From Larix kaempferi (taxonomy: Eukaryota > Streptophyta > Pinopsida > Pinales > Pinaceae): a stretch of DNA of 64,000 nt. The stretch's first letter is position 1; every line of letters begins with the position of its first letter. The stretch is taken from contig BSBM01000643.1 in the NCBI GenBank assembly GCA_027924585.1, positions 19,207,001 through 19,271,000 of the forward strand. The letters run 5' to 3'. A program made the translations under genes and the position numbers. This document shows, piece by piece, positions 21,788 through 33,211 of this stretch. The notes beneath the pieces are model-generated. The model saw nothing but the letters and a program-made list of their open reading frames with translations. It did no database searches and was not told where the DNA came from.

Positions 21788-23338
21788 GTGCCACCCAACC
21801 CCCCACCACCTCAGCATCAACCTTTGGTACTGCAAAACCCCTTACCAACCCAAGGCGTAGTGAACACTCAGCCATTGGCTCCCCCTCAAGGCAACACGCC
21901 ACCACAACAACAGATCACTTATGCCGCTCCTGATCAACCCATGTTAGATTCAGGTACCCACCACTTATTGATGATGTCATCCACTGATGTCAACCTCCAA
22001 ACTCGTCGGAACGAATATGGCTCCACCCCTGAAGCCTCTCCCATCGACAAAAACACTAATGCTCATCCCATTGATCAGACATTACGTATACCTCTGGCTC
22101 CACTCGATGGTGCCTCCAAAGCAACTCGCTTCCCACTTCCTCGTATTAACAATAACCCCAGTGCTCGCACTGCGTCAAATTACAACATTGTAAATGACTT
22201 AGCCCAATCTCCCGCAGCCATGTATGCGTTAGAAGTCTTAAAAAACTGTCCTTCACAGCGTAAGACTTTGCTCTACGCCATTGGTGCTATTGACCCAAAT
22301 GATTCACAGCTGATGGCATTCGATTTGGACCAGTCCAAACCACACCTGCCTTCCACTTTAGCATTCCAAGTTTATGTTTCCATTCGGAATCTTGTCATCC
22401 ATCGACGCATCATCGATGAAGGTGCCTCTACATGCATTATGTCCACATTCATTTGGAAGAAGTTGGGATCTCCTACTCTCCAGTAGTCCACCATTGCGTT
22501 GCAAGCCTACGATGGTTGTTCGGCTCAACCCCAAGGTCTCTTAGCTAATGTCCCCATCCAGTTGGCTGGTAAAACCGTACTCATTGACATAGAGATCATC
22601 ATTGCCCAACTTGATTATAACCTCTTACTTGGCTGTAGCTACATGTATGCCATGCGGGTGGTTGCCTCATCCATTTTTCGTACCATGATGTTCCCCCATG
22701 ATGGACGCGTGGTCAAGGTTGACCAACTCACCTATTACGATCCAAATGCCCCCGCTGCACCAGAGAATGTTCTCCCCATGGTTGAACAACCTGTTGGTGG
22801 CACAACTACCTCGTTTTTTTCCTCCATGGGACCCGGAGTTTACTCAGATACGTCGATGACCTCAACATTTCAATCCATTCCTCCCCCGTCACCTGCACCC
22901 GAAGTATCTGACCTATGTACCCTATCCCACAATACAAAAACACCCAACAATCAACCGCCCTTGTTACCCAAACCACCATTGGTACCTAGTCACATTGGTG
23001 TTACACCCATCCACACAATCCCCTTCCTAATCCCTCCCTCGGGAGTAGTAAGCGCCCCGGTTATGGCTACTCTTAGCCTCCCCAGGTTAACCTTGGGATT
23101 ACCCATGTGGTATATTTTGCCTCCCGTTCCCCCGCCGACACCAAATGTCATCCTACAACCGGTGCAACCCATTGCCACTACTAGTCAACCACCTCCCGAT
23201 GTCACTACCCCTTCGTCGTCTACGAATCCCCCTCCTCTTATCAATCCCACTGGGGGCAGAGGCCCACAACCATACACTGTTGTTCCCCCTCCCAAGGCAG
23301 TAAACCCCCCCCCCCCCCATGTTTCGTGCTCCTCCTAA
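21788..23338 (+). pseudogene. Gypsy B linker and aspartic protease remnant
   Basis: Two consecutive open frames (21788-22486 and 22499-23338), separated by a stop at 22484-22486, encode a Pro-rich linker and then a retropepsin-like domain: RRIIDEGASTCIMS (active-site Asp within DEGAS; the family commonly has D-S/E-G-A), VPIQLAGKTVLIDIEI and YNLLLGCSYMYAM (the LLGRSW-type flap end). A long Pro/Thr-rich tail follows to 23338. Retropepsin cleaves the polyprotein. The second frame ends beside a 10-bp C run at 23308-23317, which probably caused a frameshift into the next ORF. Confidence 0.7.
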
Positions 23339-24452
23339 ATGTTCATTGTGTGATGAGTTAGGCCATCCAACTCATCAATGTCCACAATTACCTGCATTAC
23401 AGGAACACATGCAAATGCTTGACGATGACCCCAACATCCCGATTGTCGAACTAGATCCAACCCCTAAGCCTCGTGATAAATCACTGTGTACCAACCACCC
23501 TTGTGCAATATGTGTTGTTTACGGCCATTACTCACATCACTGTCCCGATCTCCTAGATTACAGAGCAGCTCTCTACAAGATGAATAATTTGGACCTTGAG
23601 ACGGAACCCCCCACAATTGAGGAGATCCATCCCCCAGTATCACACTCATCCGGGGAGCTTAACACCATTTATATGATCTCTTCGACTACCACACCCTCGT
23701 CAACCTTCCAGCAGACCATGACCTATTGTTTTCACAACTTGGTCCATATCCTTCTAGTCTATCTTAACGACCTTACAGCTCGTTCCCGGAAACGATCAGA
23801 CCACCTTCACGACCTCCGGCAAGTTTTTCTGCGTTGTCGCAAATATCAAATCCGCTTGAACCCACACAAGTGTGTCTTTTGCATTCCGGCAGGCCGGTTG
23901 TTGGGTTTCATTGTTTCCCAGAAAAGAATTGTTGTTGATCCCCTGAAAGTCCAAGCCATCTTAGACCTTCCCTCTCCTCTCACGCTTTGGCAGCTCCAGA
24001 GTCTGCAGGGGCACTCCAATTTCTTTCATCGCTTTGTTCCTAACTACGCCACTACCGTTCATGGTTTCTTACGCATGCTTCGTACCCACATACGATTTGT
24101 TTGGGATAAGCAAGCAGAAGCTGCATTCGTAGCCCTCAAGAAAGTTTTCACACAAGCCCCTTTGATCTCCCCTCTAGATTTCTCTCAGGACTTCATCCTT
24201 TATGTCTCGGCATCCGATTATGCCGTGTCCAGAGTCCTTCTTCAAGAAGATGCCGCTTGCCAAGAGCATGTCATTTATTACGTCAACCAAACCTTGTCTG
24301 GACCACCCCTACATTACCCATATGAGGAAATACTAGCCCTTGTTGTGGGTTTTTCCGTCCAAAAATTGCGACACTATATTTTGCTCAGTCATTCCACAGT
24401 TATCGCCGATTCCAACCCCATGGTCTATCTCTTGAACTGGAGGCTCCTATAA
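23319..24452 (+). pseudogene. Gypsy B zinc knuckles 2 and 3, partial RT and RNase H
   Basis: The 377-codon ORF starts with two knuckles, CSLCDELGHPTHQC (23340-23381) and CAICVVYGHYSHHC (23502-23543). It then goes directly into the middle of reverse transcriptase: STFQQTMTYCFHNL, VYLNDLTARSRKR, LRQVFLRCRKYQIRLNPHKC, GRLLGFIVSQK. RNase H follows (QAEAAFVALKKVFTQAPLIS, FILYVSASDYAVSRVLLQED, then ADSNPMVYL). The RT segment before FQQTM, about 200 residues with the first catalytic Asp, is missing. The catalytic YLDD is YLND (23760-23771), a loss of a metal ligand. Knuckles normally precede the protease, so their position here suggests a rearrangement or a chimera. The enzyme is dead. Confidence 0.8.
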
Positions 24453-25240
24453 GGTCGTGTTGCGAAATGGGTCATTATCCTCTAGGAATATGATCTCACT
24501 TTCCGAACCCCTAAGAGCACTAAATCCCTTATGCTTTCCCAACTCATCACCGATCTCCCCTCCCTTCTGCCGTCCCCACAAATCTTTGATGAGTTACCCA
24601 ACAATAACTTGTTCACCATCTCGTCTGATGACCCATGGTACGGTGATATTTTGTTATACCTTCGCACGTAGAATTTCAGACCCAACATCAGTCGTGATGG
24701 ACGTCGTCGTATCCGTCACCAGGCCTCTCAATATCTCCTCTTAGGTGATGTCCTTTACTGGCAAGGGGTTGACACGATTCTCCGTTGTTGTCTTACACAC
24801 AAGGAAGCCGAACACGTCCGCAATGACTGTCATAGCGGTGCCTGCGGTGGACATTTCTCTGGAATTGCCACCGCCCAAAAGGTCGTCAGCACCAGATACT
24901 TCTGGCCCACACTCTTTACCGACTACATCACAGCGGTCAAACATTGCCATAATTTCCAACTTTTTTCCCCCAAGGCCCAGACACCACCCGCTCTGTTACA
25001 CCCAGTCATTACTGTTGGTCCCTTTTGTAAGTGGGCCATTGACTTCATGGAATGTAAACCCCCATCCACCAACGGCCATAAGTACATCATTGTCACCGTT
25101 GATTACTTCACCAAATGGGCGGAAGCCATGCCCACCTTCAATTGTACAGCTGACACCGCTGCCCGTTTCTTTTTCAACCACGTTATCACTTGATTCGGGG
25201 TACCCAAACAATTGGTCTCAGACCATGGTTCACATTTCAA
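24453..25240 (+). pseudogene. Gypsy B RNase H end and truncated integrase
   Basis: After a stop at 24450-24452 a different reading gives VAKWVIIL, then LRCCLTHKEAEHVRNDCHSG, GGHFSGIATAQKVV and YFWPTLFTDY. This is the integrase zinc-binding H-H-C-C domain, with its last Cys changed (KHCHNF where CHPC is usual). The catalytic core follows with AIDFMECKPPSTNGHKYIIV (first Asp) and a stop near 25191, then SDHGSHFK (second Asp). The match ends at about 25237, before the catalytic Glu, and unrelated sequence follows. The element is therefore truncated at its 3' side. Confidence 0.75.
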
Positions 25241-25984
25241 AGATTCCCCGAGAAATCTGTTTGAAGAAACCCCAGCCAAAACTGTAGCTAGGGTTTTCAC
25301 CCCAGCTTGTTCAAATGAGCACCTACTAAGGAGAAGGGACTCCTTAGTAGCAGTTCAATAAACAGTAAATTAAAGTAATAAAACTATATGAATTCTAAAC
25401 TAGCATGAGCATTAACAATTATAACAAAGCATAGAAATATGGTGAAGATCTTTCTTTTTTGTATTAAAATTTTACCTCGGGTGTAGAGGTTGGTGAAGTT
25501 TTTACAATAGTCCAAGAGGGTTGCTCCAAACTCCAGCTTTGCTCCTTCTCTTTCTCCAAAGGGTTGGAAATGGGCCAAAGGGGCACTCAAGGGTGAAAGT
25601 AGCTCAAGGGTGAGCTAGGGTTTCAAGAGTGATTTTGGTAGAGTAAGGGTGTATTTGACTGTGGATATGAAATGAAAGGCCTCCATCACCTATTTATAGG
25701 TTTTTAGTGGTGGAGTGCTGGCCCATGGTTTTGGGAACCATATGGTTTAGGTCAGCTGTATAGGGATTTTGCGTCCTTTTTCCCTCTTTTTCCTCTTTTT
25801 TTATATTTTTATTCCCTTTTTAGAGGGTTTTTGCTATTTTGGAGGAATTTTGGATTATTTTGGGGGAAAAGGGGGTTTTTTGGCCTTTTGGAGGCTTTTT
25901 TGGCTTTTTGGAGGCTTTTTAATAGGATTTTTAGGTTCTGGAGGTAAATATGGTAGGAAATATGGACAAATGAGTCATTTAATG
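25241..25984 (-). mobile_element. LTR-like fragment on the minus strand
   Basis: Read on the minus strand, this AT-rich block has a CCTATAAATAG TATA motif (plus 25690-25700) followed by text that resembles a retroelement U3/R region. No LTR partner or coding region directly adjoins it. The right part (25785 onward) is the T/G-rich start of the tandem unit, also found at 40054 and 58396. The assignment is tentative. Confidence 0.3.
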
Positions 25985-25986
25985 GG

Positions 25987-28659
25987 GTGGATGAGGTAGT
26001 GAGCACTTTTTGGGTGTTAACAACTGGTGCAACTTATGTCAGTGGTGTTAGTGCAGGAGTTTCTAACACAACAGGAGGAAATGTTCTGGTAACTGCAGCT
26101 ATGTTATCTGCTAGCAGCACTACATCTACATGCAATTCTTCAGCCAGTGGTACTAGGAACAACTTCTTCGATGGAAGTGTCACAAATGCTGCAGTTTTAC
26201 AAGCTCAACTACTCAATTCTGTCATCCAGCAACCTAGTTTTCCTTTCTCTATATCACTTGCTCTCTTTGGAACATCATACAATGGGCCTCTGGTACAACA
26301 ACAGGTTGATGGTTCAGTCTTGAGCAATATTTCTGACAGACAAACAATTTATTATTTGTTTAATTTTCTAATTTATAATTGAGATTTCGTCTTATGGAAA
26401 TATGTTCTTATAACAATGCACAATATTTTGAAGGTGCCTCATATTTATAATCACCCATTCTATGAATCTCATATGATGTCTCAACAATTAGCTAATACAA
26501 CCTCAATAACCACTGGTCAAAATGACCCAAAGAATTCTCAGGGTCTTTGCAGTTTTCCTCCCTCAGAATCTTCCTAGCTACAACATCGACAAGCATTATC
26601 ATCATCACAAGATGGATCTGTATCACAAAATTCAAATCATACGAATGGAAAGATCATTCCAGCAGATAGCAGATTGGCTGCAAAACTGCAGCTTGCAATG
26701 GTTCAAAGTAATGCATATGGCCAAAACTTTCCTTCAGGGCAGGTCTCAAGTTTGAATTCTCAATCTACAGCAGTATCTAGTTGCACGCATGCATTGCCGG
26801 TTTAGTCTCAGGATTTTGGCTTGATGACAACCTTTGGAATAAAGCAAACAGGAAAAAAGAAACAACAATCAGAATCACATTTACAGTCCCAACAACAACT
26901 AATAGCACAAGTAGAAAAACCATAGAAAGCATATCTCTCCACACAATATCATGCAACTGCTCCTGGTTTGCAAACACAATCAAAAGAATTTGACTCTAAA
27001 TCACAACCATCTTCAATGAATATTAATATAAATAGACAGCTTAATAGTCCCGATTTGAGGCTACCTGTTGTTGCACCAATAATAGCATCTCCATGACATA
27101 CAGGTCACAGAGCATGGTTGATCTTGCAAGAGGGCAGAGTCCATCCCAAAAGAATATCCAGAACCAAGCAATCTCTGGACAATCTCACCAATATAAGATG
27201 CATGGTAGTCACAATCAACAGAAGCAACAACAACAATTGGCACTACGAGAGAGAGTGGTAACAACTGCAGTTGTAGATGGCGGGATAGCCAACAATGACA
27301 GAAGCTATGGTAATGGTGGTCATGAAGAAAACCAAAAGGCATCTGCTAAAAGCAATTTGGACAAATCAAATGTATTAAGGTGTGAATGGGAGGCTTCTCA
27401 AATTATGCAAGGTTCTCAAATAAATGTTGACCCAAAAATATTAAACAATGCTACACCAATTACATTTTCAGAAGGATCAGTCCCTAAGGCTGCTACCTTT
27501 TCCAAGCTTCCTACTCAACAAGGGATCCATTTCATAGGGCAAGATGCATGTGTTGCTAGTCAAGGGTTAAGAAGTGGCCAGACTACTCAGGATTTACCTC
27601 AGATGAAAGCTACTACTATTGCATCAGCAATATCACTCTTTCCTGAAATATATAGTAATTCACCTCGAGCGATGGAGAGGGGCACAAGTTAGGGACAACA
27701 GTCAAGGGGTGAACAACCTACAATGAATTCAGGTCCAATTCAAAGGATGTTTCTAGGTCCATCTCTACCTTTAGCTGTTGCCACTGCCACTACATTGCTT
27801 TGTGTCCCACCTGTTTCAAAGTCATGGATTGGTGTTGTTACCAAAAATTCCGTGTCTCGAAAAGATTCTCATTTATCTCAGCAAAAATTCCGTGTCTCGA
27901 AAAGATTCTCATTTATCTTCAACAACAAATATGGTATCAATCTTGGGCTCAAACCCACCAGGAACACCTCTACAAGGATAGCTAAATAAAAATTATTACA
28001 ATATACAACAACCCCAGCAACAGAAGCATCATGGGAAGACTGTACTACAAAATTATCCTCTGAATCAGAGCTATTCCCACCAAATACTCAAGCAGCCTTC
28101 ACCATAGCAACAACATCCTCAGGTTGGGCAACATCTTCTCATTCACCAACCTCTACAATATGAACTTCAGACACAATCTCAAGTGCAATCACAGACTATA
28201 CCTCAACAACCAACACTGCATTAGCAACAAACATCGCAACATTTGCAACAACCGTCAAGGAAAATTGGGAGCATACAATAGCAGCACCTCAAACAAGTAC
28301 AGCCAGTTATTCCAGCATCTTTTGGGATCACTGTAAGTGGGAATCTCTCGCATAATCTAGGGTCTGTCAATGTAGGACATGCTTCTTTTAGTGTAGTTCC
28401 TAGTAGAGTGACAACTCTAGCAAAGTCAACAGGAGAAACCAATACACCTTGTCTTTATTCCAAAATAAACAGTAGCGATGGACATGTACTTCCACATAAC
28501 CGCAATGATGCAACTTCAAGTCTACAGCATGCTAGCAATACAAACACAGTTTCTTTTCCTTATCCAAGTTTAATTTCACATCCTATGCATAATTCTGGAG
28601 CAGTTGAAAAGTTAGTGAAAAAACTAAAAAATTATCCATTTTTGGGGTCCTTACAATAG
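25987..28659 (+). pseudogene. TIME FOR COFFEE-like (TIC) C-terminal region, unit 1
   Basis: Exon 1 (to 26304) encodes TTGATYVSGVSAGVSNTTGG, then QAQLLNSVIQQPSFPFSIS and NGPLVQQQ. A GT...AG intron (26305-26433) follows. Exon 2 continues in phase with VPHIYNHPFYESHMMSQQL, SNAYGQNFPSG, SQDFGLMTTFG and Gln-rich text, then (other frame) KLPTQQGIHFIGQDACVASQ and VSKSWIGVVTKNSVSRKDS. The order Q-LA-LQ-GYPFP, PFFN-FYPSQM, IYGQNF..NFALMTP, LPE--RQGYHFIA and SRKSSPVGG is that of plant TIME FOR COFFEE, a nuclear clock and stress regulator, C-terminal half. Damage: TAG at 26575 (shared by all units), TAG at 26803 and 26923 (unit 1 only, CAG in the others), TGA plus frameshift near 27094 (shared). The family call is from remembered motif order. 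Confidence 0.6.
27842..27918. repeat. 37-bp direct repeat inside unit-1 TIC-like pseudogene
   Basis: CAAAAATTCCGTGTCTCGAA and the next 17 bases occur at 27842-27878 and 27882-27918 (period 40). Units 2 and 3 have a single copy followed by a different sequence (TTATCCATGGCCTCCACTTT...), so the repeat replaced that stretch in unit 1 only. Confidence 0.9.
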
Positions 28660-30079
28660 GCCAACCCAACCATCCCCGTGTAATGATGTAAATGTGAGGC
28701 TCATACCTTGGCACCAAGCTCCATTGGAGCCTCAACCACTCCTTCAAATTCTCATCTCTGATCCTCCTCCTAATGAAGCACCCAACAATCATGATGTTTA
28801 TCATGCTGACCACCTCATGCATTTTTAGGACCTCTTCTAAAACTAGTTTCACAGGTGCCCTATTTAATCTTAGATATTTCTTACACTTTGTCTCCTTCAT
28901 TGTCTCTTTTTGAACTACACCATTTTCCTTTCTGCTTATTACATTTTCATTTATCACCTTCTGCTTATTACCTTCTCAGTTTTTCCCCCTAGGCTCACAC
29001 TCGCATCACCATAACTTTCCAGTCCCACATTTGGCGCTACAGGTTCTTTCTGTGGTTGTTCTAGATCACACAATGTTCCAATGGAAATGTGATGGCCAGA
29101 AGAGGCATAGTGACCTACCAATAGGCTTGGAGAACTCCGACCCTCACGACAATCATACCCTAATTGCAGTGCTGGAGACAGTTTGGGGAGGCTTTCTTAT
29201 GCATGAACTCAAACATTTGATGTTCCCAACACCACAGTTTCTACAACCTTCTCCGATAACCCTTCTATCACTTCAACCCTATTTAGTATTTTCGTTGACA
29301 TGTAATATTCCTTTGGATCTATTTCTAATAGTTCTATTAGTGTTTTTAAACCCCTTTCCAGCTTATTCAATGCCTTAATGGAGTTTTAGCCTGAGATCTC
29401 AAGTCATGCAGTGAAACCATGGTTGAAGACAGTCTTGAACTCTGCAATTGATTGGTGGTGCACTCTGTTGACAACTGGAGCAGTCCATATGTCTTGCCAT
29501 TCATAGGAATCTGTGGAAAATCGACCCCATCGATCTCCATTGTGAGGTTCAGTTCTTATCTTATTACTAGCATCCTCATTCATTGTTAGGAGGTGGCATT
29601 GCTTATTGTTGCAGTTGAGGTTTTGGTACTTGAAACATGTGTAGGGGAGATTGATGGACTTGACTGGATGACAAATGACTACTCCTCCCATGAAATATGC
29701 TCTATAAGATCCTTTCAGATATCAACTCTGAGACAAGCCTGAATACATTGTAGGGCCTCTTGCATGTCTTGAACTGCTTAAGACAACATTTTTTTCATAA
29801 GGCCTCAGAAGCCAACATTGAAAATAGCATCTCTACCATGCCTTACCTCCTCGCCACATTGATTGGAATGGTTGAATAGTGCCTTAAGTTTTGTATTGCC
29901 TTCCTAGCTTGAACGTGCACATTTGTAAATTTTTCATCCAACCTGTTCCGTCTAAGGTGCATTGAGAGCCCAGTTTGGTATGGGGTGCAAGGAAGGCAGT
30001 CACAGTGCTCCCAATATTGCTGAGAGTGCGGACGGGTTGGGTTGGGTGTTGTCCAATAGTATAGTAGCATCAAGTTCAC
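28660..30079 (-). pseudogene. DUF4283/zinc-knuckle protein remnant, unit 1
   Basis: On the minus strand two protein-like blocks survive. Block 1 (29404-29691) reads GGVVICHPVKSINLPYTCFK and has CFKYQNLNCNNKQC at 29596-29637. This keeps CX2CX4HX4C spacing, but the second Cys is Tyr and the His is Cys. Block 2 (about 28676-28957) reads SMINIMIVGCFIRRRIRDEN then LKEWLRLQWSLVPRYEPHIY and TRGWLGW, the shape of a DUF4283 domain. DUF4283 followed by such a knuckle is typical of plant LINE ORF1 and related repeat proteins that bind nucleic acid. Here the order along the minus strand is reversed (knuckle first), so the piece is rearranged or composed of two copies. Many stops and frameshifts. Family call by motif only. 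Confidence 0.4.
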
Positions 30080-30204
30080 ATGTTTTTGACCTACTAGATT
30101 GCTGCTGAGTAGGTGGTTTTTTTATTAATCTCAAGGGTTAGTTTTTTTTGTCACTTTTTAGTCTACATTTTTCTTGACATGCTTTGTGTATTTTTTTCTT
30201 CAAG

Positions 30205-32798
30205 GCATTTGCTGATGAGATTGGCATTCAATTTTTGGAGACAAGTGTGAAGAATGCAACAAATGTGGAGCAGGATTTCATGACCATGGTTGCTGAGATA
30301 AAGAAGAGGTGCACTTTTTTGTTATGATGTTTTCCAACCTTTAACAAGCACCTATATTATACAATTGTGATGTTAGATGTTTGTTTGACTCCCTAATTTT
30401 AATTGTGTGTAATGGTGTAAACCTTTGCCGGCAAATCCTAATGAATCTTATTGAGATTCTACTTTTTCTATGATCTTGCTGTTTTATGATAAAGTTAAGT
30501 GGTGATAAAGTAATCTACAGGAAGCCACTTACTGAACCTTCATCTCTGTCAGCAAAATAAAGAGTGTTGGATGTCATAATAATTGATTTTAGCCTCATTT
30601 GAAGCAAACACAACCTGCAAATATTTGTGGAAATATTTCATGCACCTAGTTGTTGCTGCATTTTTCCAGAGGAGACAATTTCCTACAGGCAGAGGGTTAC
30701 TGGATTTTATATCAGATTGTATTTGACTTCTTCAGACTATTGAAAGACTGAAATACCTTCAATATTTCTTAGCATAAATCTCTAAACTAGTGGTGTCTTC
30801 TACAACACTCAAGGGATTACTTATTTGAGACAAGAGGTGTGCAAAAAGAACTCAGATCTACTTCTCAGGTTTATCCAACTCTTGTTTGAAGAAGTAGCAA
30901 TGATTTATATCAGTTGGAAGGGTGTTAGCATCAACATCTTCTATAAAGGGACAAGTCTACTTATATCAGTAAAAAGAAACACTTCCAGGCATGTAATATA
31001 GTGAATTCTTATTATATATCAGTCCTTGTATTGTTGCTTCTCATTTTCTGTTTCAGTTTGTGTATTTGTGTTTTCTTCTTAAGATATGAATATTTAAATG
31101 ATCTCTATATCATACATGGCCCTAACCTTTAAACCACAAGTTACTATGCCTTGAAAACACAATTGGAAGCTTTAAAGGAGAGTGCAAGAATCATATTTGA
31201 ACTAAGTTGTGAAGAAGTTAGTCGGTAGAGGAAGTGTTTAACGAAATATCAAAACCAAAATATTCCATACAATATATCTTCAAGCCTCTAGACTCCAACA
31301 GTACGCTACAGTAGATGGAAAGTGAGGTGCTTGAAAAAATCAGGATTTAAATAAGGTTTACAGTAAGCCTAACCATTATCAGTTGGAAAGAGAAAACAAA
31401 GTAGCAGTAGTTCAAAGGAGGATCAGTGGTATAAACAAGTCTTCCCTAACAACAATTGAGTTAAAAGTCCAGGGTAGTATTGGCAAGGGTTATTACAAAA
31501 TCAAGAATAGAAATTTGTGTTATGAAAAAAATTCAGAGTTTTGCTCTATTGGTCTCTTGCTATGGCTTTCTCTGTTCTATTATTTTGAGAAAATAGAGAT
31601 TTTATAAGATATATATCATTAAATATGATTTTCTACTCTATTATGTTGAGCACGTTTAGTCCTGAGGCATTGAGATTCACTTCTAAAAGGGTCTCCTTGG
31701 CTGGTTGGCTTAGTTAATTTTTTTTTATGTTTTTCATTATATACACTTGGTGGTGGAGAATATCCAATTTTAGACATCATTGCATATGGGGTATATTATT
31801 TTGTAGGCATATCTCTTTCTATTTTGGCATGGATTCTCTAGAGTTATTCATACTATGCCGTGATGCCTTAGACGTGCCTGTGCATGGGAATTTTCATAGC
31901 AATTTTGGTCAGGCTCCAGGCTTCCAGGCTATAAAATCTTGCAAGCATCTTGAGCATATCCATCAATATGCTCAAGATATTCATGCCCAAGTGAATTCTA
32001 TCCAGAAGTTTGCATGTTGCAAGCATATAAAATTATAAACACACATGCCCATCATTTATTTATTTGAAATTTTTCTTGCATATGGATTGAACCTTCAACC
32101 ATATTCTATTATTGTTTGCCTCTTTACTTATGGTGGCATTACCATATGACTTGTCCCTATTCGAGTGACTCAGATATATTTTAACATCAAAAATTTAAAT
32201 ATCAAATTTGATTAACCTCTCATTGATTGCATTTGATCCATGACATCAAAGAACTATATCCCACACTTTATTTGTTGTTTCTAAACAATTTCTAAGAGTC
32301 AACAGTGCCAATGATAATTCCATTTTCAATTAAGCTTTTGCATGGGCCTGGATTTTTGTAATTTCTGGGTTGCATGCATTCGCATCACTAACCCATCTTC
32401 GTAACAACTTTGTTGAGGCTTCAGGGTTTAAAATCTTGCCAGCATCTTAAGCATATTTATCGAGCAAAGCCTTGCTTTCACGAAATTGTTGAACCACAGA
32501 GAGATTGATATGTTTCTATTTTTACATGGAATTCTTTCCTAAGATGCAGTGTAGCCTTGAAAGAGGGTTTTCAACAAAACGACTTCCCCTATACTCCAGA
32601 ATAGAGCGTCCTAGATAGAGTCCTCATTGTGAAATCTTGCTTTTAAGGAGATTATATTTTCTATGAAATACTATTGACTTTGCTCCATTTATTTTGTATT
32701 GCAGTATGGTAAGTCAGCCTGCCATGAATAGCAGTAGACCTGCTACCGTACAAATGAAAGGGTAGCCTGTTGTTAAAAAAAGTGGTTGTTGCTCATAA
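30205..32798 (+). pseudogene. RABD (Rab1-type) GTPase, two C-terminal exons, unit 1
   Basis: Exon 1 (30205-30308, after CTTCAAG) reads [35 protein letters not shown]. Exon 2 (32705-32798) reads MVSQPAMNSSRPATVQMKG, stop, PVVKKSGCCS, end. This is the end of a Rab1/RABD GTPase, which directs ER-to-Golgi vesicle traffic. ETS-K-A-TNVE contains the G5 base-recognition loop (ETSAK in the family, ETSVK here), and the double Cys is the geranylgeranylation site. The phase across the 2.4-kb intron is conserved. The exons for the GTP-binding core are absent; the upstream neighbour is the DUF4283 remnant. TAG at 32763-32765 replaces the CAG seen in unit 2. The exon-2 border has lost one base of the Arg codon context (T for G). 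Very likely non-functional. Confidence 0.85.
30309..32704 (+). other. Intron between RABD exons, unit 1
   Basis: AT-rich, with no convincing coding sequence. At 31087-31228 a short frame (YEYLNDLYIIHGPN..., broken by a stop, then YYALKTQLEALKESARIIFE) looks exon-like, and unit 3 has it open, but I do not recognise it. Two diverged copies of a GCTTCAGG-TTTAAAATCTTGC-AGCATCTT-AGCATAT phrase lie at about 31910 and 32417. Confidence 0.4.
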
Positions 32799-33211
32799 GA
32801 CAATTCCTAGAATAATTTTTACTGCAACTGGTTTTGAAAAAGTGAAGTTGAAGATAATTGTAAGTATTTTGGATATCAGACAGGAAAACGTCTCTAGTTG
32901 TTCAGAGATCAACAATTGATAGACAATTAAAACAAATTTATTGCAAGTTGGATCTTGTATTCTTTTCGGTCTATGAAGGGCAACAGCTTGATTTTGTTCC
33001 TGATAATTTGTATTGCCATGGATTATTGTACTCATGCGCAGTTTGTAAGATCATTCTTCTTTGAATTTTCATCATTGTCACAGTTGAACTGCTATATCTT
33101 AGAACTCTTTTAGTACTTGAAGCATTATTCTTGAATATGTTTGACATTCATTTTGTTCCCATGCAAAATTTGTTTGAATATCATCATTGTCAAGCAATAG
33201 CAACTTCTTAA
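32799..33211. other. 3' flank of RABD exons, unit 1
   Basis: AT-rich sequence, presumably the old 3' untranslated and flanking region of the RABD gene. No other feature is seen. Confidence 0.3.

Larger units (their letters stand above)
19560..25240 (+). mobile_element. Ty3/gypsy element B, decayed and internally deleted
   Basis: GC-richer than its surroundings, with gag, zinc knuckles, protease, part of RT, RNase H and part of integrase in order on the plus strand and many stops. The 5' RT motifs and everything after the second integrase Asp are missing. No LTR could be recognised at either end, so the limits are approximate. It lies between the exon series and the TIC-like pseudogene. Confidence 0.8.

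Noticed and set aside
21365-21905. Minus-strand ORFs opposite the gypsy B gag tail
   Set aside because: Their Gly/Val-rich composition mirrors the Pro/Gln/Asn-rich sense frame; no independent motif.
25769-25999. 76-codon Phe/Gly/Leu-rich ORF at the unit start
   Set aside because: It is a translation of a T/G-rich low-complexity tract that varies in length between units.
31727-32038. Possible PPR-like exon in the RABD intron (KSCKHLEHIHQYAQDIHAQ)
   Set aside because: The resemblance is limited to a few residues, there is no second helix pair at the right spacing, and the frame is not conserved in unit 2.
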